Part shown: piece by piece, positions 50,321 through 58,922 of the stretch
Layout of the letters: every line of letters starts with the position of its first letter
How positions within the stretch are numbered: the first letter of the stretch is position 1
Source: Fibrobacteria bacterium
GTDB taxonomy: Bacteria > Fibrobacterota > Fibrobacteria > UBA11236
NCBI GenBank assembly: GCA_025360005.1
Contig: JANYDA010000059.1
Location: forward strand, 1 to 64,000
DNA: 64,000 nt
Direction: 5' to 3'
Position numbers and translations under genes: made by a program
The notes under the pieces: model-generated
Database searches by the model: none
What the model was told of the DNA's origin: nothing
The model's input: only the letters and a program-made list of their open reading frames with translations

Positions 50321-53186
50321 ACTTTTGACTTGCGCCGGCGCCGGCCTTGATGGTGGCTTCCGCGCCGGCGCTGCGTTCGCCGAACGCCTTGGCGATCAGT
50401 TGTTTCTGCTCCAGCTTATGGCTGCTGGCCGACCCGGTGGCCGGGGTCGAAGAGGCGGGGCGGTGCACGCCCTGGAAGGGATGGCGGCCCAGCAAACGCT
50501 CGCCGAAGCGGATGCGCAGGTAGCGCCATGCGCCCATGTTCTCCGGTTCTTCCTGCACCCATGTCACCGGCGTACCTTCCGGGAACGGCGACAGGGCCTG
50601 CGTTAGCGTCTGCGGATACAGGGGATAAAGCTGTTCGATGCGCAGGATGGCCACGTCTTCGCGCTTCTGCTTTTCCCTTTCCTCGTTCAACTCGTAGTAT
50701 AGTTTGCCGCTGCACATCAGCACGATCTTCACCTTGTCCGCCCCGGCCGTTTGATCCGGCAGGATGCGCTGGAAGCCTTTGGAGACGAGATCTTCCAGGG
50801 GCGAGACCGCGGCGGGCAGGCGCAGCAGGCTTTTGGGCGTCATGATGATCATGGGCTTGCGCCACGGGCGCAGCATCTGGCGGCGCAGGGCGTGGAAATA
50901 CTGGGCCGGGGTGGACAGATTCATCACCTGGAAATTGTCCTCCGCGGCCATGGCCAGAAAGCGTTCCAGGCGCGCGCTGGAATGCTCCGGCCCCATGCCC
51001 TCGAAGCCGTGCGGCAGCAGCATCACCAGCCCGGACAGCCGCCGCCATTTCTCTTCCGCGCTGGCGATGAATTGATCGATGATGGGTTGGGCCACGTTGA
51101 CGAAATCGCCGAACTGGGCTTCCCACAGGATCAGTCCCTTGGGCGTATCCAGGCTGTATCCGTATTCAAAACCCAGCACGCCGTTCTCGGTGAGCGGGCT
51201 GTTGTAGATTTCCAGCGGCCCTTGGTTCTCGGTCACGTGCTGCAAGGGCATGTGGGTTTTGCCGTCCAGGATATCGTGCAGCACCGCATGGCGCTGGCTG
51301 AAAGTGCCGCGCTGGGCGTCCTGCCCGGACATGCGGATGCGATAACCTTCCGTGGAGAGGCTGGCGAGAGCCAGCGCTTCGGCGGTGGCCCAGTCCAATC
51401 CGCGTTCGCCGCGGCCGGCTAGGCGGCGTTGCTCCAGGATCTTTTCGATCTTGGGATGGGGATGGAATCCCGGCGGTAAAGTAGTGAGCTTGTCCATCAG
51501 CTCGGTGAGGCGCGCGGCGGGAAGCCCCGTCTCCACGTCCTTGGCGCCGCTTTCCGGACCGCCCTGGAAGCCTTTCCAGACGCGGCTGGGACCTTCCTGC
51601 GTGCGGATGTATTCCTTGCGGCGCGCTTCCGAAAGCTCCTCTTCCAATTGTTCCGTGCGCTTGGCCGCGATGCGATCGGCTTCTTCCCGCGTCACTCCGC
51701 CCAGCTTGAGCAGATGCTCCAGGTAGCCTTCGCGCACGCTCTTGCGGCGTTCGATGGTGCGGTATAGCAAGGGCTGCGTGAAGCTGGGCTCATCGCCCTC
51801 GTTATGCCCGCGGCGGCGGTAGCCGTACATATCTATGACCACGTCCCGCTTGAATTGCATGCGGAAGTCCATCGCCAGGTTGACCACGGCGGCCACGGCC
51901 TCCGGGTCCTCCCCGTTCACGTGGAAGATCGGGATCTGCAGCATCTTGGCCACGTCGGTGGCATAGGTGGTGGAGCGGCCTTCATGCGGAGAGGTGGTGA
52001 AACCGATCTGATTGTTCAGGACCACGTGCAAGGTGCCGCCCGTATGGTATCCGGCCAGCTCGCTCATGTTCAGGATTTCCTGGATGATGCCTTCGCCGGC
52101 GAAAGCGGCGTCCCCGTGGATGAGCAGGGTCAGGCCTTTTTCGCGCGCCTGGTCCTTGGCGCGATCCTGCTTGGCGCGCAGGCGCCCCAGCGCCACCGGA
52201 TTCACGAACTCCAGATGGCTGGGGTTGAAGCAAAGGGAAAGATGCAGTTTATGCCCGTTGGCGGCCGTCCATTCCGAGGAGTAACCCAGGTGGTACTTCA
52301 CGTCCCCGCGGCCCAGTTGCAATTGGGGATCGGAATCCTCGAACTCGTGGAAGATGTCGCGCGGGTTCTTGCCCATGATATTGGCCAACACGTTGAGGCG
52401 GCCGCGATGGGCCATGCCCAGGACTATCTCATCGATCTTCTGCTCGCCCGCCTTTTCGATGGCCAGATCCAGCAGCGGGATCAGGCTTTCCGATCCTTCC
52501 AGCGAAAAGCTTTTCGCGCCCAGGTATTTCTTCTGGATGAATTCCTCGAAGATGACCGCGTCCGTGAGGCGCGTCAGGATATCCAATTGCTGCTCGCGCG
52601 ATAGCGTGATGCGGTTCTCGCTGCCTTCCATGCGCGCGGCCAGCCAGCTGCGAACTTCCGGGCTGTCGATATGCATGTATTGCACGCCCACGGTTCGGCA
52701 ATAGGTGTTGTGCATCCGCTCCAGGACCTGCCGCAGCGTCAGGGCGTCCGGGCCTTGGATGGTGATGCCGGAAACGGTGCGATCCAGGTCGGCGTCCTGG
52801 AGGCCGAAGTAGCCCGGTTCCAGATCGGCCACATTGCCTTTGGGCGGAAGGCCGAGCGGATCGATTTGCGCGAATAGATGGCCGCGTACCCGGTAAGCGC
52901 GCACCATTTGATCGGCCCTGTCCTGAAGGGCGGCGATGCCGTGCTCGCCGGATGCGCCATGACCGTTACGGCCGGCGTTGAAGGAGGGGGATTGGAATAG
53001 GCCCGGTCCGCTTTGGATAGGACCCAATTGCGGGTTGGATCGGAAGTCCGCCCCTGCGGCATCGTTGGCCAAGGTCCGGAAATAGGCCCGCCAATCCTCC
53101 GGCACCGAGGAGGCTTCCTTTAGGTAGTCGGCATATAAGGCTTCTACAAAGCCGAGACTCAGGTTGTTTGGTTCGATGGTTCCCAT
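50313..53186 (-). CDS. sucA: 2-oxoglutarate dehydrogenase E1 (thiamine-dependent)
   Basis: This 957-aa protein decarboxylates 2-oxoglutarate and transfers succinyl to E2. It has the N-terminal E2-binding segment (GFVEALYADYLKEASSVPEDWRAYF), the HIDSPEVRSW region, the thiamine/Mg part (HGDAAFAGEGIIQEIL; GYRRRGHNEGDEPSFTQPLLY), the E1 C-terminal transketolase-like domain (EAQFGDFVNVAQPIIDQFI; LPHGFEGMGPEHSSARLERFL) and the C-terminal part (RIEQLYPLYPQ; WVQEEPENMGAWRY). The last 40 residues are low complexity and run into the nested repeat. It is the first gene of the leftward sucA-sucB-lpd operon and completes the oxidative TCA cycle branch, implying a respiratory life style. Confidence 0.95.
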   Translation of the reverse strand: MGTIEPNNLSLGFVEALYADYLKEASSVPEDWRAYFRTLANDAAGADFRSNPQLGPIQSGPGLFQSPSFNAGRNGHGASGEHGIAALQDRADQMVRAYRVRGHLFAQIDPLGLPPKGNVADLEPGYFGLQDADLDRTVSGITIQGPDALTLRQVLERMHNTYCRTVGVQYMHIDSPEVRSWLAARMEGSENRITLSREQQLDILTRLTDAVIFEEFIQKKYLGAKSFSLEGSESLIPLLDLAIEKAGEQKIDEIVLGMAHRGRLNVLANIMGKNPRDIFHEFEDSDPQLQLGRGDVKYHLGYSSEWTAANGHKLHLSLCFNPSHLEFVNPVALGRLRAKQDRAKDQAREKGLTLLIHGDAAFAGEGIIQEILNMSELAGYHTGGTLHVVLNNQIGFTTSPHEGRSTTYATDVAKMLQIPIFHVNGEDPEAVAAVVNLAMDFRMQFKRDVVIDMYGYRRRGHNEGDEPSFTQPLLYRTIERRKSVREGYLEHLLKLGGVTREEADRIAAKRTEQLEEELSEARRKEYIRTQEGPSRVWKGFQGGPESGAKDVETGLPAARLTELMDKLTTLPPGFHPHPKIEKILEQRRLAGRGERGLDWATAEALALASLSTEGYRIRMSGQDAQRGTFSQRHAVLHDILDGKTHMPLQHVTENQGPLEIYNSPLTENGVLGFEYGYSLDTPKGLILWEAQFGDFVNVAQPIIDQFIASAEEKWRRLSGLVMLLPHGFEGMGPEHSSARLERFLAMAAEDNFQVMNLSTPAQYFHALRRQMLRPWRKPMIIMTPKSLLRLPAAVSPLEDLVSKGFQRILPDQTAGADKVKIVLMCSGKLYYELNEEREKQKREDVAILRIEQLYPLYPQTLTQALSPFPEGTPVTWVQEEPENMGAWRYLRIRFGERLLGRHPFQGVHRPASSTPATGSASSHKLEQKQLIAKAFGERSAGAEATIKAGAGASQKSK

Positions 53187-53494
53187 TTTACCACTAGAAT
53201 CCCTTTAAAGATCCGGAAAACCGGGGCCTGATCGGGGCGTGTTTAAAATACCTTGCTGAGGGACGGTCACTCGCTTTAAAGTTTTCGGATCCGGGCCCTC
53301 CCGGGGTCCCCGATTATCCGTCCATAGCACTAAGTCTGATATCCGCTTGAATCCGGTTCTAGGATTCCAACTCCGGCTAAAATTAACTCATGGCATAAGC
53401 GAGGGCCATACTTTCAGACAAAATCAGGAGCCTTTACAACAAATAACAATGAAGGAAAGTTGGCAATCCCCCGGATCATTCCTCTCTTTAAAGC
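53187..53494. promoter_or_regulatory. Divergent intergenic region between sucA and the ArfB-like gene
   Basis: This 308-bp stretch must carry the promoters of both flanking genes. A GC-rich self-complementary patch (CCGGGCCCTCCCGGGG, about 53292-53307) stands out; I could not assign clear -35/-10 boxes. No gene is evident. Confidence 0.35.
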
Positions 53495-53854
53495 ATGGAT
53501 CCCATCGTCCTGCCCCAATCCGACGAAGACCTGTTAGATGAGTGCGAGGTGGAAACCTTCCGCTCCAGCGGCAAGGGCGGTCAGCATGTGAATAAGACCG
53601 AGAGCGCCGTGCGCCTGCGTCACTTGCCTACGGGGCTGGTGGTTTCCTGCCAGGAAGAGCGCAGTCAATTCGTCAATAAACAAATATCCCTCACCAAGCT
53701 GCGGGAAAAAGTCGCCAAGTTGAACGATCGGCCCAAGCCTAGGAAAACCAGCAAGGTGCCGCGTTCCGCCAAGCGGGCCAACAAGAAGGCCAAGTCCCTG
53801 CATTCCAAGAAAAAGCAGCAGCGGAACAAAGGCTGGACCAGCGGGGAAGAATAA
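53495..53854 (+). CDS. ArfB-like peptide chain release factor (GGQ domain protein)
   Basis: This 119-aa protein consists of only the class I release-factor catalytic domain. The peptidyl-tRNA hydrolysis motif is GGQ at residues 28-30 ([19 protein letters not shown]), and [13 protein letters not shown] follows. A basic Lys/Arg tail ends the protein (about 75-115, [24 protein letters not shown]), as in ArfB (YaeJ), where the tail enters the empty mRNA channel of a stalled ribosome. It therefore most likely rescues ribosomes stuck on mRNAs without a stop codon. ArfB is usually about 140 aa; this one is slightly short. A weak Shine-Dalgarno precedes the ATG. Confidence 0.85.
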   Translation: MDPIVLPQSDEDLLDECEVETFRSSGKGGQHVNKTESAVRLRHLPTGLVVSCQEERSQFVNKQISLTKLREKVAKLNDRPKPRKTSKVPRSAKRANKKAKSLHSKKKQQRNKGWTSGEE

Positions 53855-54011
53855 ACCGGTCCTCGCTATGAAACCAGTTTTCAATAGACTTTCAACATCG
53901 GGCGGGGCGGGGACTTTTCAACCCTGTTGATAGAATGTTAAAGGCAAACCCCGATTTAATGACGGAAAAGCCTTTTTGTTTCCCGTGATTTGCTTTACTA
54001 CCCTTCCCGAT

Positions 54012-54506
54012 ATGGCCGCTGATTCCCTGTCCCTTCCGTTTTCAACTCTCCTCCGCGATTTTTCCGACCTGCGATCCTTTGCCTTGAAGTTCCTGGTTAC
54101 CATGGAGGCGGACGAAGCCTTCCGTGTTCCGGAGGGTTTTAAGAACAGCCTGCATTGGCAGCTGGGTCATTTGCTTTACACGCAAGGGATAACCTTGTTT
54201 GAATGGTGCGGTTTGCCCTCGCCTTTCGGGCCCGGATTCGCGCCGTATTTCGGATTGGGATCCAGCCCGCGGGATTATGATTCTCTGGTGCCGGATTGGG
54301 ACGAGCTGCTGGCTTTGGCGCGCAGGCATGTCCGCAGTTTGCCGGAGCAGGTTGCGGGCCGCTTGCAACAACCGCTGATCGCGCCGCGCAAGTTGATGAA
54401 CCTGTCCATGGCCACGGCCGGGGATACCTTGCCGTTCCTGCTGGCGCATGAGGGGGAGCATTTGGCCCATATCAAACGTCTGCGCAAGGCTCTGCGGCCC
54501 GATTGA
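54012..54506 (+). CDS. DinB-like four-helix protein
   Basis: This 164-aa protein fits the DinB/YfiT-like metal-binding four-helix family. Conserved histidines appear in SLHWQLGHLLYTQ and HEGEHLAHIKRLRKAL. DinB-like proteins include thiol S-transferases and many members of unknown function. No signal peptide is present. I prefer the ATG at 54012; an in-frame TTG at 53976 would add 12 residues. It converges with the DUF3570-like gene. Confidence 0.75.
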   Translation: MAADSLSLPFSTLLRDFSDLRSFALKFLVTMEADEAFRVPEGFKNSLHWQLGHLLYTQGITLFEWCGLPSPFGPGFAPYFGLGSSPRDYDSLVPDWDELLALARRHVRSLPEQVAGRLQQPLIAPRKLMNLSMATAGDTLPFLLAHEGEHLAHIKRLRKALRPD

Positions 54507-54559
54507 GGCGCGGCGCTCCGGTTCCACCGGGGAGCCGAGTTACCGCATCATCGTCGGAT

Positions 54560-55726
54560 TCAGAAAGTGAACTTTAGGCTGCCGTGCCAGATGTCGGCCG
54601 TGAAATTGCGCGGCACAACGTCGTTGAAATAGCGTAAGTAGGTAATCGCGGCCGAACTGTTGTTCATGAAATCCCAAGTAGGATGATTGCGGCTGAATGT
54701 CCGCAGAAAGCAGGTGACGCCCGCGCCGACCGTATTGGCGCCGAATGGCCGCAATTTTGAGTCGACGGCGTCATAAGAACCGGGGCTTCCCTTGGAATAG
54801 TCGCCGAAATCGGCGCCGGTTTGCGTGTAATAGCGATACTCGGGACTGAACACCCAATCGGGGGTGATGTATTTATTGATCTGCATGGTTCCGGTATGGG
54901 ATGTCAGGTTCCAATCGTCCCAATAGTACCGGTAGCTGAATACCACGGATGCATCAAGGCCCCGCAGATATTGGCTTATCTCCGCCCAGGCGGCTTGGCG
55001 AAAGCGCATACTGGGATGCCTTTCCGTGATCGTATCGAGTAGGAGGCCGGAGGATAACGGATCGGATACCGGAAACTTGCTGTAAGGATCGCTGAGGAAG
55101 CCGTGATTGCGCATGGCATCCGCGCCCACCCTTATGTTGGTGGTTGCCGAGAGTATTTGCGTCGCGATCAGGGAGAGTTGATGGGTTTCCTTGAACCGGT
55201 TGGAAATGCTCCCATCCGCAAGTATTTCGCCAACGGAGTCCAAGCTGTATTGCCCGCGCAGGGTGAGGGTGAAGTTCTTGTCGGCGAAACTCTGCGTGAG
55301 CGCGCCCGTGAAAGACTGGGATTGGTAATCCGTTTCCTGGCTGAAATAATAGCTGCCCATGATCTTGGTATTGTCCCCGATGCCCTGCTCCACCCCGCCG
55401 ATGATCTGCCCGCGGTTTTTCCGGAATTCCTCTTTGCTGTGGCGCGCCGGCCGTGACGCGCCGGTTACCCCATCCGCCAAGGGAGGGGCCGTGGTCTGAT
55501 CCAGCTCCACGTCCAAGAGGATAGTGGTGCGCAGCCACAAGGTTTTGGCAAGGGAAAAAGAGGTGGTGGCCACGGTATTTTTGGAATTGTCCCCGACATG
55601 GTAAGCCGAGTATTCGATCTGATCGGCCCGGCAGATGGTGGCGGTAGCGCCGGCCAAGAAGGCGGCGCAGGCCAGGCCCGGGACCCGGCCCAGTCGCGGG
55701 TATCCCGGCCGGATTATTTCGAACAC
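54560..55726 (-). CDS. Outer-membrane protein, DUF3570-like
   Basis: This 388-aa protein has a signal peptide (LGRVPGLACAAFLAGATATICRA) and then beta strands throughout. Near the N-terminus LLDVELDQTTAPPLADGVTGASRPA resembles the family's conserved D...SGAS segment. The C-terminal DIWHGSLKFTF is typical of outer-membrane barrels. I chose the GTG at 55726, which overlaps the end of the DUF4266 gene by 13 bp, because residues before it are not signal-like. DUF3570 and DUF4266 proteins often occur together with a thioredoxin, as here. Their role is unknown. Confidence 0.7.
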   Translation of the reverse strand: MFEIIRPGYPRLGRVPGLACAAFLAGATATICRADQIEYSAYHVGDNSKNTVATTSFSLAKTLWLRTTILLDVELDQTTAPPLADGVTGASRPARHSKEEFRKNRGQIIGGVEQGIGDNTKIMGSYYFSQETDYQSQSFTGALTQSFADKNFTLTLRGQYSLDSVGEILADGSISNRFKETHQLSLIATQILSATTNIRVGADAMRNHGFLSDPYSKFPVSDPLSSGLLLDTITERHPSMRFRQAAWAEISQYLRGLDASVVFSYRYYWDDWNLTSHTGTMQINKYITPDWVFSPEYRYYTQTGADFGDYSKGSPGSYDAVDSKLRPFGANTVGAGVTCFLRTFSRNHPTWDFMNNSSAAITYLRYFNDVVPRNFTADIWHGSLKFTF

Positions 55727-55932
55727 CCGCACCCGCCGCCCACGGCCGTTGGGCCGCCCATGCCGCCTTCCCGCGTAGAGTAGAATTTCTGCTCCATGGC
55801 CTGCTTGGAAGCCTGCCAGGAAGGATCCATGATGGGATCGGCGAGTTTTTCCCTTTCGTATGGTTTCACGTTGGCGCAACCGCCCAGGATCAGCGCCAGC
55901 CCGGCGGCTGCGGAAAGGATGGGTGCCTTCAA
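55714..55932 (-). CDS. Small DUF4266 lipoprotein
   Basis: This 72-aa lipoprotein has the signal peptide MKAPILSAAAGLALILGGC with cysteine at residue 19. The DUF4266 core (VKPYEREKLADPIMDPSW) follows, and the C-terminus is rich in Gly and Cys (GGCGCSK). The start is a TTG at 55932 that overlaps the stop of the thioredoxin-like gene (TTGA) and has GGAGGAAAC immediately upstream. It is translationally coupled on both sides (TlpA-like gene before, DUF3570-like gene after). The terminal Cys pair may bind metal or be oxidised by the neighbouring thioredoxin; that is inference. Confidence 0.82.
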   Translation of the reverse strand: MKAPILSAAAGLALILGGCANVKPYEREKLADPIMDPSWQASKQAMEQKFYSTREGGMGGPTAVGGGCGCSK

Positions 55933-56444
55933 GTTTCCTCCATGAGAATTTTCACTTCCGCTTCGATCTTCTTGACGTCGCCTTCCGTATAGCCGTCATG
56001 GCGGAAGCGCAGCGCGCCCTTCTTGTCCACCAGGTAGAGGGAGGGCATGCCGCCCAGATCATAATCCGCCGCCGCCGAGCGTTTGCTGTCGTGCAAGAAG
56101 ACCATGGCGGTGTCCCGTGGCCTTAGGAAGTCCAGGGCTTTGCCGCGATCTTCGTCCACGCTGATGGCCAGCACCGCCAGGGCGGGATTGCGCACGCGCA
56201 GATGACCCAGTTGCGGCAGGGTCTTGCGGCAGGGCGGGCACCAACTGGCCCAGAAATCCACCAGCACCACTTTGCCGCGCAGGTCGCGCAGATCCACGGT
56301 GGAAGCGTTGCGGATCAATTCCGGGAGCTTGAAACCGGGAGCCGCATTGCCGGGCTTGGGAGTGGCGGCTTGGAGGGGACCTGAAAGCAGAAGGGCAAAG
56401 GCCAAACAGGGGAGTTGCAGAGTAGACCGAAGGCGAAGGTGCAT
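55929..56444 (-). CDS. TlpA/ResA-like thiol-disulfide oxidoreductase
   Basis: This 171-aa exported thioredoxin has a signal peptide (LPCLAFALLLSGPLQA). The active site is WCPPC (C69, C72) in LVDFWASWCPPCRKTLPQL, and the cis-proline is in GGMPSLYLVD. It should keep periplasmic cysteines reduced, for example in apocytochrome c. That fits both the Cys-rich DUF4266 lipoprotein in the same operon and the c-type cytochrome encoded just upstream. ATG at 56444. It is the first gene of the TlpA-DUF4266-DUF3570 operon. Confidence 0.9.
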   Translation of the reverse strand: MHLRLRSTLQLPCLAFALLLSGPLQAATPKPGNAAPGFKLPELIRNASTVDLRDLRGKVVLVDFWASWCPPCRKTLPQLGHLRVRNPALAVLAISVDEDRGKALDFLRPRDTAMVFLHDSKRSAAADYDLGGMPSLYLVDKKGALRFRHDGYTEGDVKKIEAEVKILMEET

Positions 56445-56611
56445 AGCTTCTTATTATATACCCTCAGTCAAGCGCAAATCCCGCCCAATTCCTCAAAAAA
56501 CCATCTTCGTTTTTGGAAGCGCATTCGCCGGAACGCGAGGCCGGCGGGATGGTTCCGCCCGCCGTACGTGGGAAATCCGTAGCCCGCGGCATTGTCCGCC
56601 CTCACCCGCGG

Positions 56612-58849
56612 TTATTTTTTCGGTACCGAATTCATGAACTGGACGCCCATGTCCATCCACTCGATCATGGCCAACAGGTCCGCGTTCTTGGGCGCGAACA
56701 CATTGATCTTGCCGCTGGTGGAATCCTTCTCCCACATCTCGGAATGATCATAGGACGGCTTGCGGAAGACATTGTCGCTGTTGTTCGTCTTGCCCAGCTG
56801 GCGGTTGAAAAGAACCCACGCCAGCGGGCTCCTGCGAGCGCCGTCGGAATTGGCGTAATCGAGACTGGTTTTTCCGTCCGCTCCCGCGTAATGGTTGCCG
56901 TCCGTCAGTTTTTCATACACGTTGGTGGTCCCGTGATTGACGTAAGCCGTATCCGCGCTCTCCTCCAATACCAGGCCGCCGCCCTTGGCCGATGCCACCG
57001 CGGCGCCATGGCAGGAATTGCAGCGGTTGTTGAAGATGGCCTGGATGTCCCCGCCGGCCACGGCGGCGGAGGTATCGTGCAAGGTACGGAAATTCAGGAT
57101 GGCCGGACGCACGGAAGGATGCTCCGCCGCCTTCTGGGCGTTGTTGAATCCCGACAGGTAATTCTTGACCGCGCCCAGATCGAACTTGACGGTGGAATCC
57201 GCGTTCACGGATAAATGGGTGATGTCCGCGTCATGATCGCGGGGGCCGTGGCAGCCGGTGCACATGCGTTGTTCCCCCGGCATGACATTGATCCATTGCA
57301 ACTGGTTCACCAGCATCACCCCGTCCTCGTCCAGGGTTTGCACATGCATGGGGGTATTGGCCGGCACTTCTATGGAAAAGGAGCTGTCCGCGCGCACGTC
57401 CGCGTAGCCTATCACCTGCTGCCTTTCGAATTGGGTATTGCCCATGGTCTCGCTGCACATGTTGCAGCCCGCGGGCGTGCCGATGGCCTTGATGACGCGG
57501 ACATACTTGACCTTGCCGGCGAGCTCGGAGCCGTTCATCTGGCCGTCGCTCTGGCGGCTGTATACGTTGGCGTCGAAGAAGGTGCCGGTCTTGGCGCCGC
57601 CGGCGATGGCCTTCTCCACCAGGGGATTCATCTGGAACGGCTTGGGCTTGAAGCTGCGCGGGGCCAGCACCACGGGATCATAATCGTTGTTGTTGGGATC
57701 GGCATGCACCAGCTTGGGCGTGCCGCCGGTCTTGTCCATGATGAAGAGATCGTAATTGACCACGCCGTTTTTGGTATCGCCACCGGTTTCATGCGAGGAT
57801 TCGGCCACCAGGATCCTTTCCGTGCCGTTGTCCATGATGGGATACGGGGTCTTGAAGATGGCGTCGGAGACCTTCTGGGTGGTGATGTAGGGGCTGGTGC
57901 TGGGCGTGATGATGGTGGGCGGGGAGGAGAATTTGGAAATGTCGATGATGCAGATGGCGCCGCCTTCGAATTCGGAAGTGCGCTCCATGATGGAAGCCAC
58001 GATGCCGCCGTCGCTGAGCTCGCGGGCTTCCATGAAGGTGCGGCTGCCGCTGGTATTGCCCTGGCTGAAGGTCTCGTCCGCGCCGTAGAGCACGAATTGG
58101 CCCGTGCCGTCCGGATTGACCGTGAAGAGGGGCATCTTGTTGGGATTGCCCAGATGGTCCCAGCGCGTGTAATAGATCTTGCCGCTGCTGTGCACGAAGG
58201 GATTCTGGTCATGGCTCTGGTTGAACGTTATTTGCCGGGGTTCGGAGAACTTGCCGTCCGCGCCGCGAGCGGTCACGAACAACTGCGGGACGATACGCCG
58301 TTCATACTCGTCCAGGATCTGGTTCTTGGTGGATCCGAAAACGATGTGATCGTCGTCGATGTAGGCCGGATCCATGTCATCGTAACCGCTGGGATACGTC
58401 ACCTGCACCAGGTTGGAGCCGTCCGCGTTCATTTCATAGATGGTGAAGCGGGGATGGCCGTTGTCGTAACGCGGGCCCGCCTTGCGCATGGAGAACAGGA
58501 TCTTGGTGCCGTCGAAGGATGCTTCCGGATCCTGGGCCGCGCCCCATTCCCCTTGGTTGTCGCGCGAGCGCGTCCATTGTTCCGTGAGGTTGGTCAGCTT
58601 TCCCGTGGGCGAAATGGGCGAGAGCAGCATCAAATCCGTGCCGGGATGGAACTCGTCCGGATTGGCTGCCATGGCCACGTCGCGATTCATGTCCGGCCCG
58701 CCCACGCTGGGCGATTTCACGAACACGATCTTGCCTTCGCCATAGCTTTCCAGGATTTGGTCGGCGGGTTCCAGGCAGGAAACCAGCAGCCATCCGGCGA
58801 GCAGGGAGGTTATCGATCGCAAAGCCGAGTTAGGGTTGGTCGGATTCAT
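56612..58849 (-). CDS. HzsA-related diheme c-type cytochrome lipoprotein
   Basis: This 745-aa protein has a lipoprotein signal (LLAGWLLVSC). Residues about 35-400 form a TolB-like propeller (EASFDGTKILFSMRK; YEMNADGSNLVQVTYPSGYDDMDPAYIDDDHIVF; MPLFTVNPDGTGQFVLYG). A middle domain follows (DYDPVVLAPRS; GTFFDANVYSR; VKYVRVIKAIG) that resembles the hydrazine synthase alpha middle domain. Two heme c sites lie at CTGCH and CNSCH, plus a CNMCSE motif lacking the heme histidine. Proteins of this layout are known as HzsA-related. They occur outside anammox bacteria and their reaction is unknown. I chose the ATG at 58849 because AGGAGG lies 6-7 nt upstream. It stands 167 bp upstream of a TlpA-like operon. 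Confidence 0.8.
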   Translation of the reverse strand: MNPTNPNSALRSITSLLAGWLLVSCLEPADQILESYGEGKIVFVKSPSVGGPDMNRDVAMAANPDEFHPGTDLMLLSPISPTGKLTNLTEQWTRSRDNQGEWGAAQDPEASFDGTKILFSMRKAGPRYDNGHPRFTIYEMNADGSNLVQVTYPSGYDDMDPAYIDDDHIVFGSTKNQILDEYERRIVPQLFVTARGADGKFSEPRQITFNQSHDQNPFVHSSGKIYYTRWDHLGNPNKMPLFTVNPDGTGQFVLYGADETFSQGNTSGSRTFMEARELSDGGIVASIMERTSEFEGGAICIIDISKFSSPPTIITPSTSPYITTQKVSDAIFKTPYPIMDNGTERILVAESSHETGGDTKNGVVNYDLFIMDKTGGTPKLVHADPNNNDYDPVVLAPRSFKPKPFQMNPLVEKAIAGGAKTGTFFDANVYSRQSDGQMNGSELAGKVKYVRVIKAIGTPAGCNMCSETMGNTQFERQQVIGYADVRADSSFSIEVPANTPMHVQTLDEDGVMLVNQLQWINVMPGEQRMCTGCHGPRDHDADITHLSVNADSTVKFDLGAVKNYLSGFNNAQKAAEHPSVRPAILNFRTLHDTSAAVAGGDIQAIFNNRCNSCHGAAVASAKGGGLVLEESADTAYVNHGTTNVYEKLTDGNHYAGADGKTSLDYANSDGARRSPLAWVLFNRQLGKTNNSDNVFRKPSYDHSEMWEKDSTSGKINVFAPKNADLLAMIEWMDMGVQFMNSVPKK

Positions 58850-58922
58850 CGGCACACCTCCTCTTATGGTCCCGCCCGAAGCCTTGCGGGCCTCGCACGG
58901 AGCCGTTCACACGCCGTAAGGT

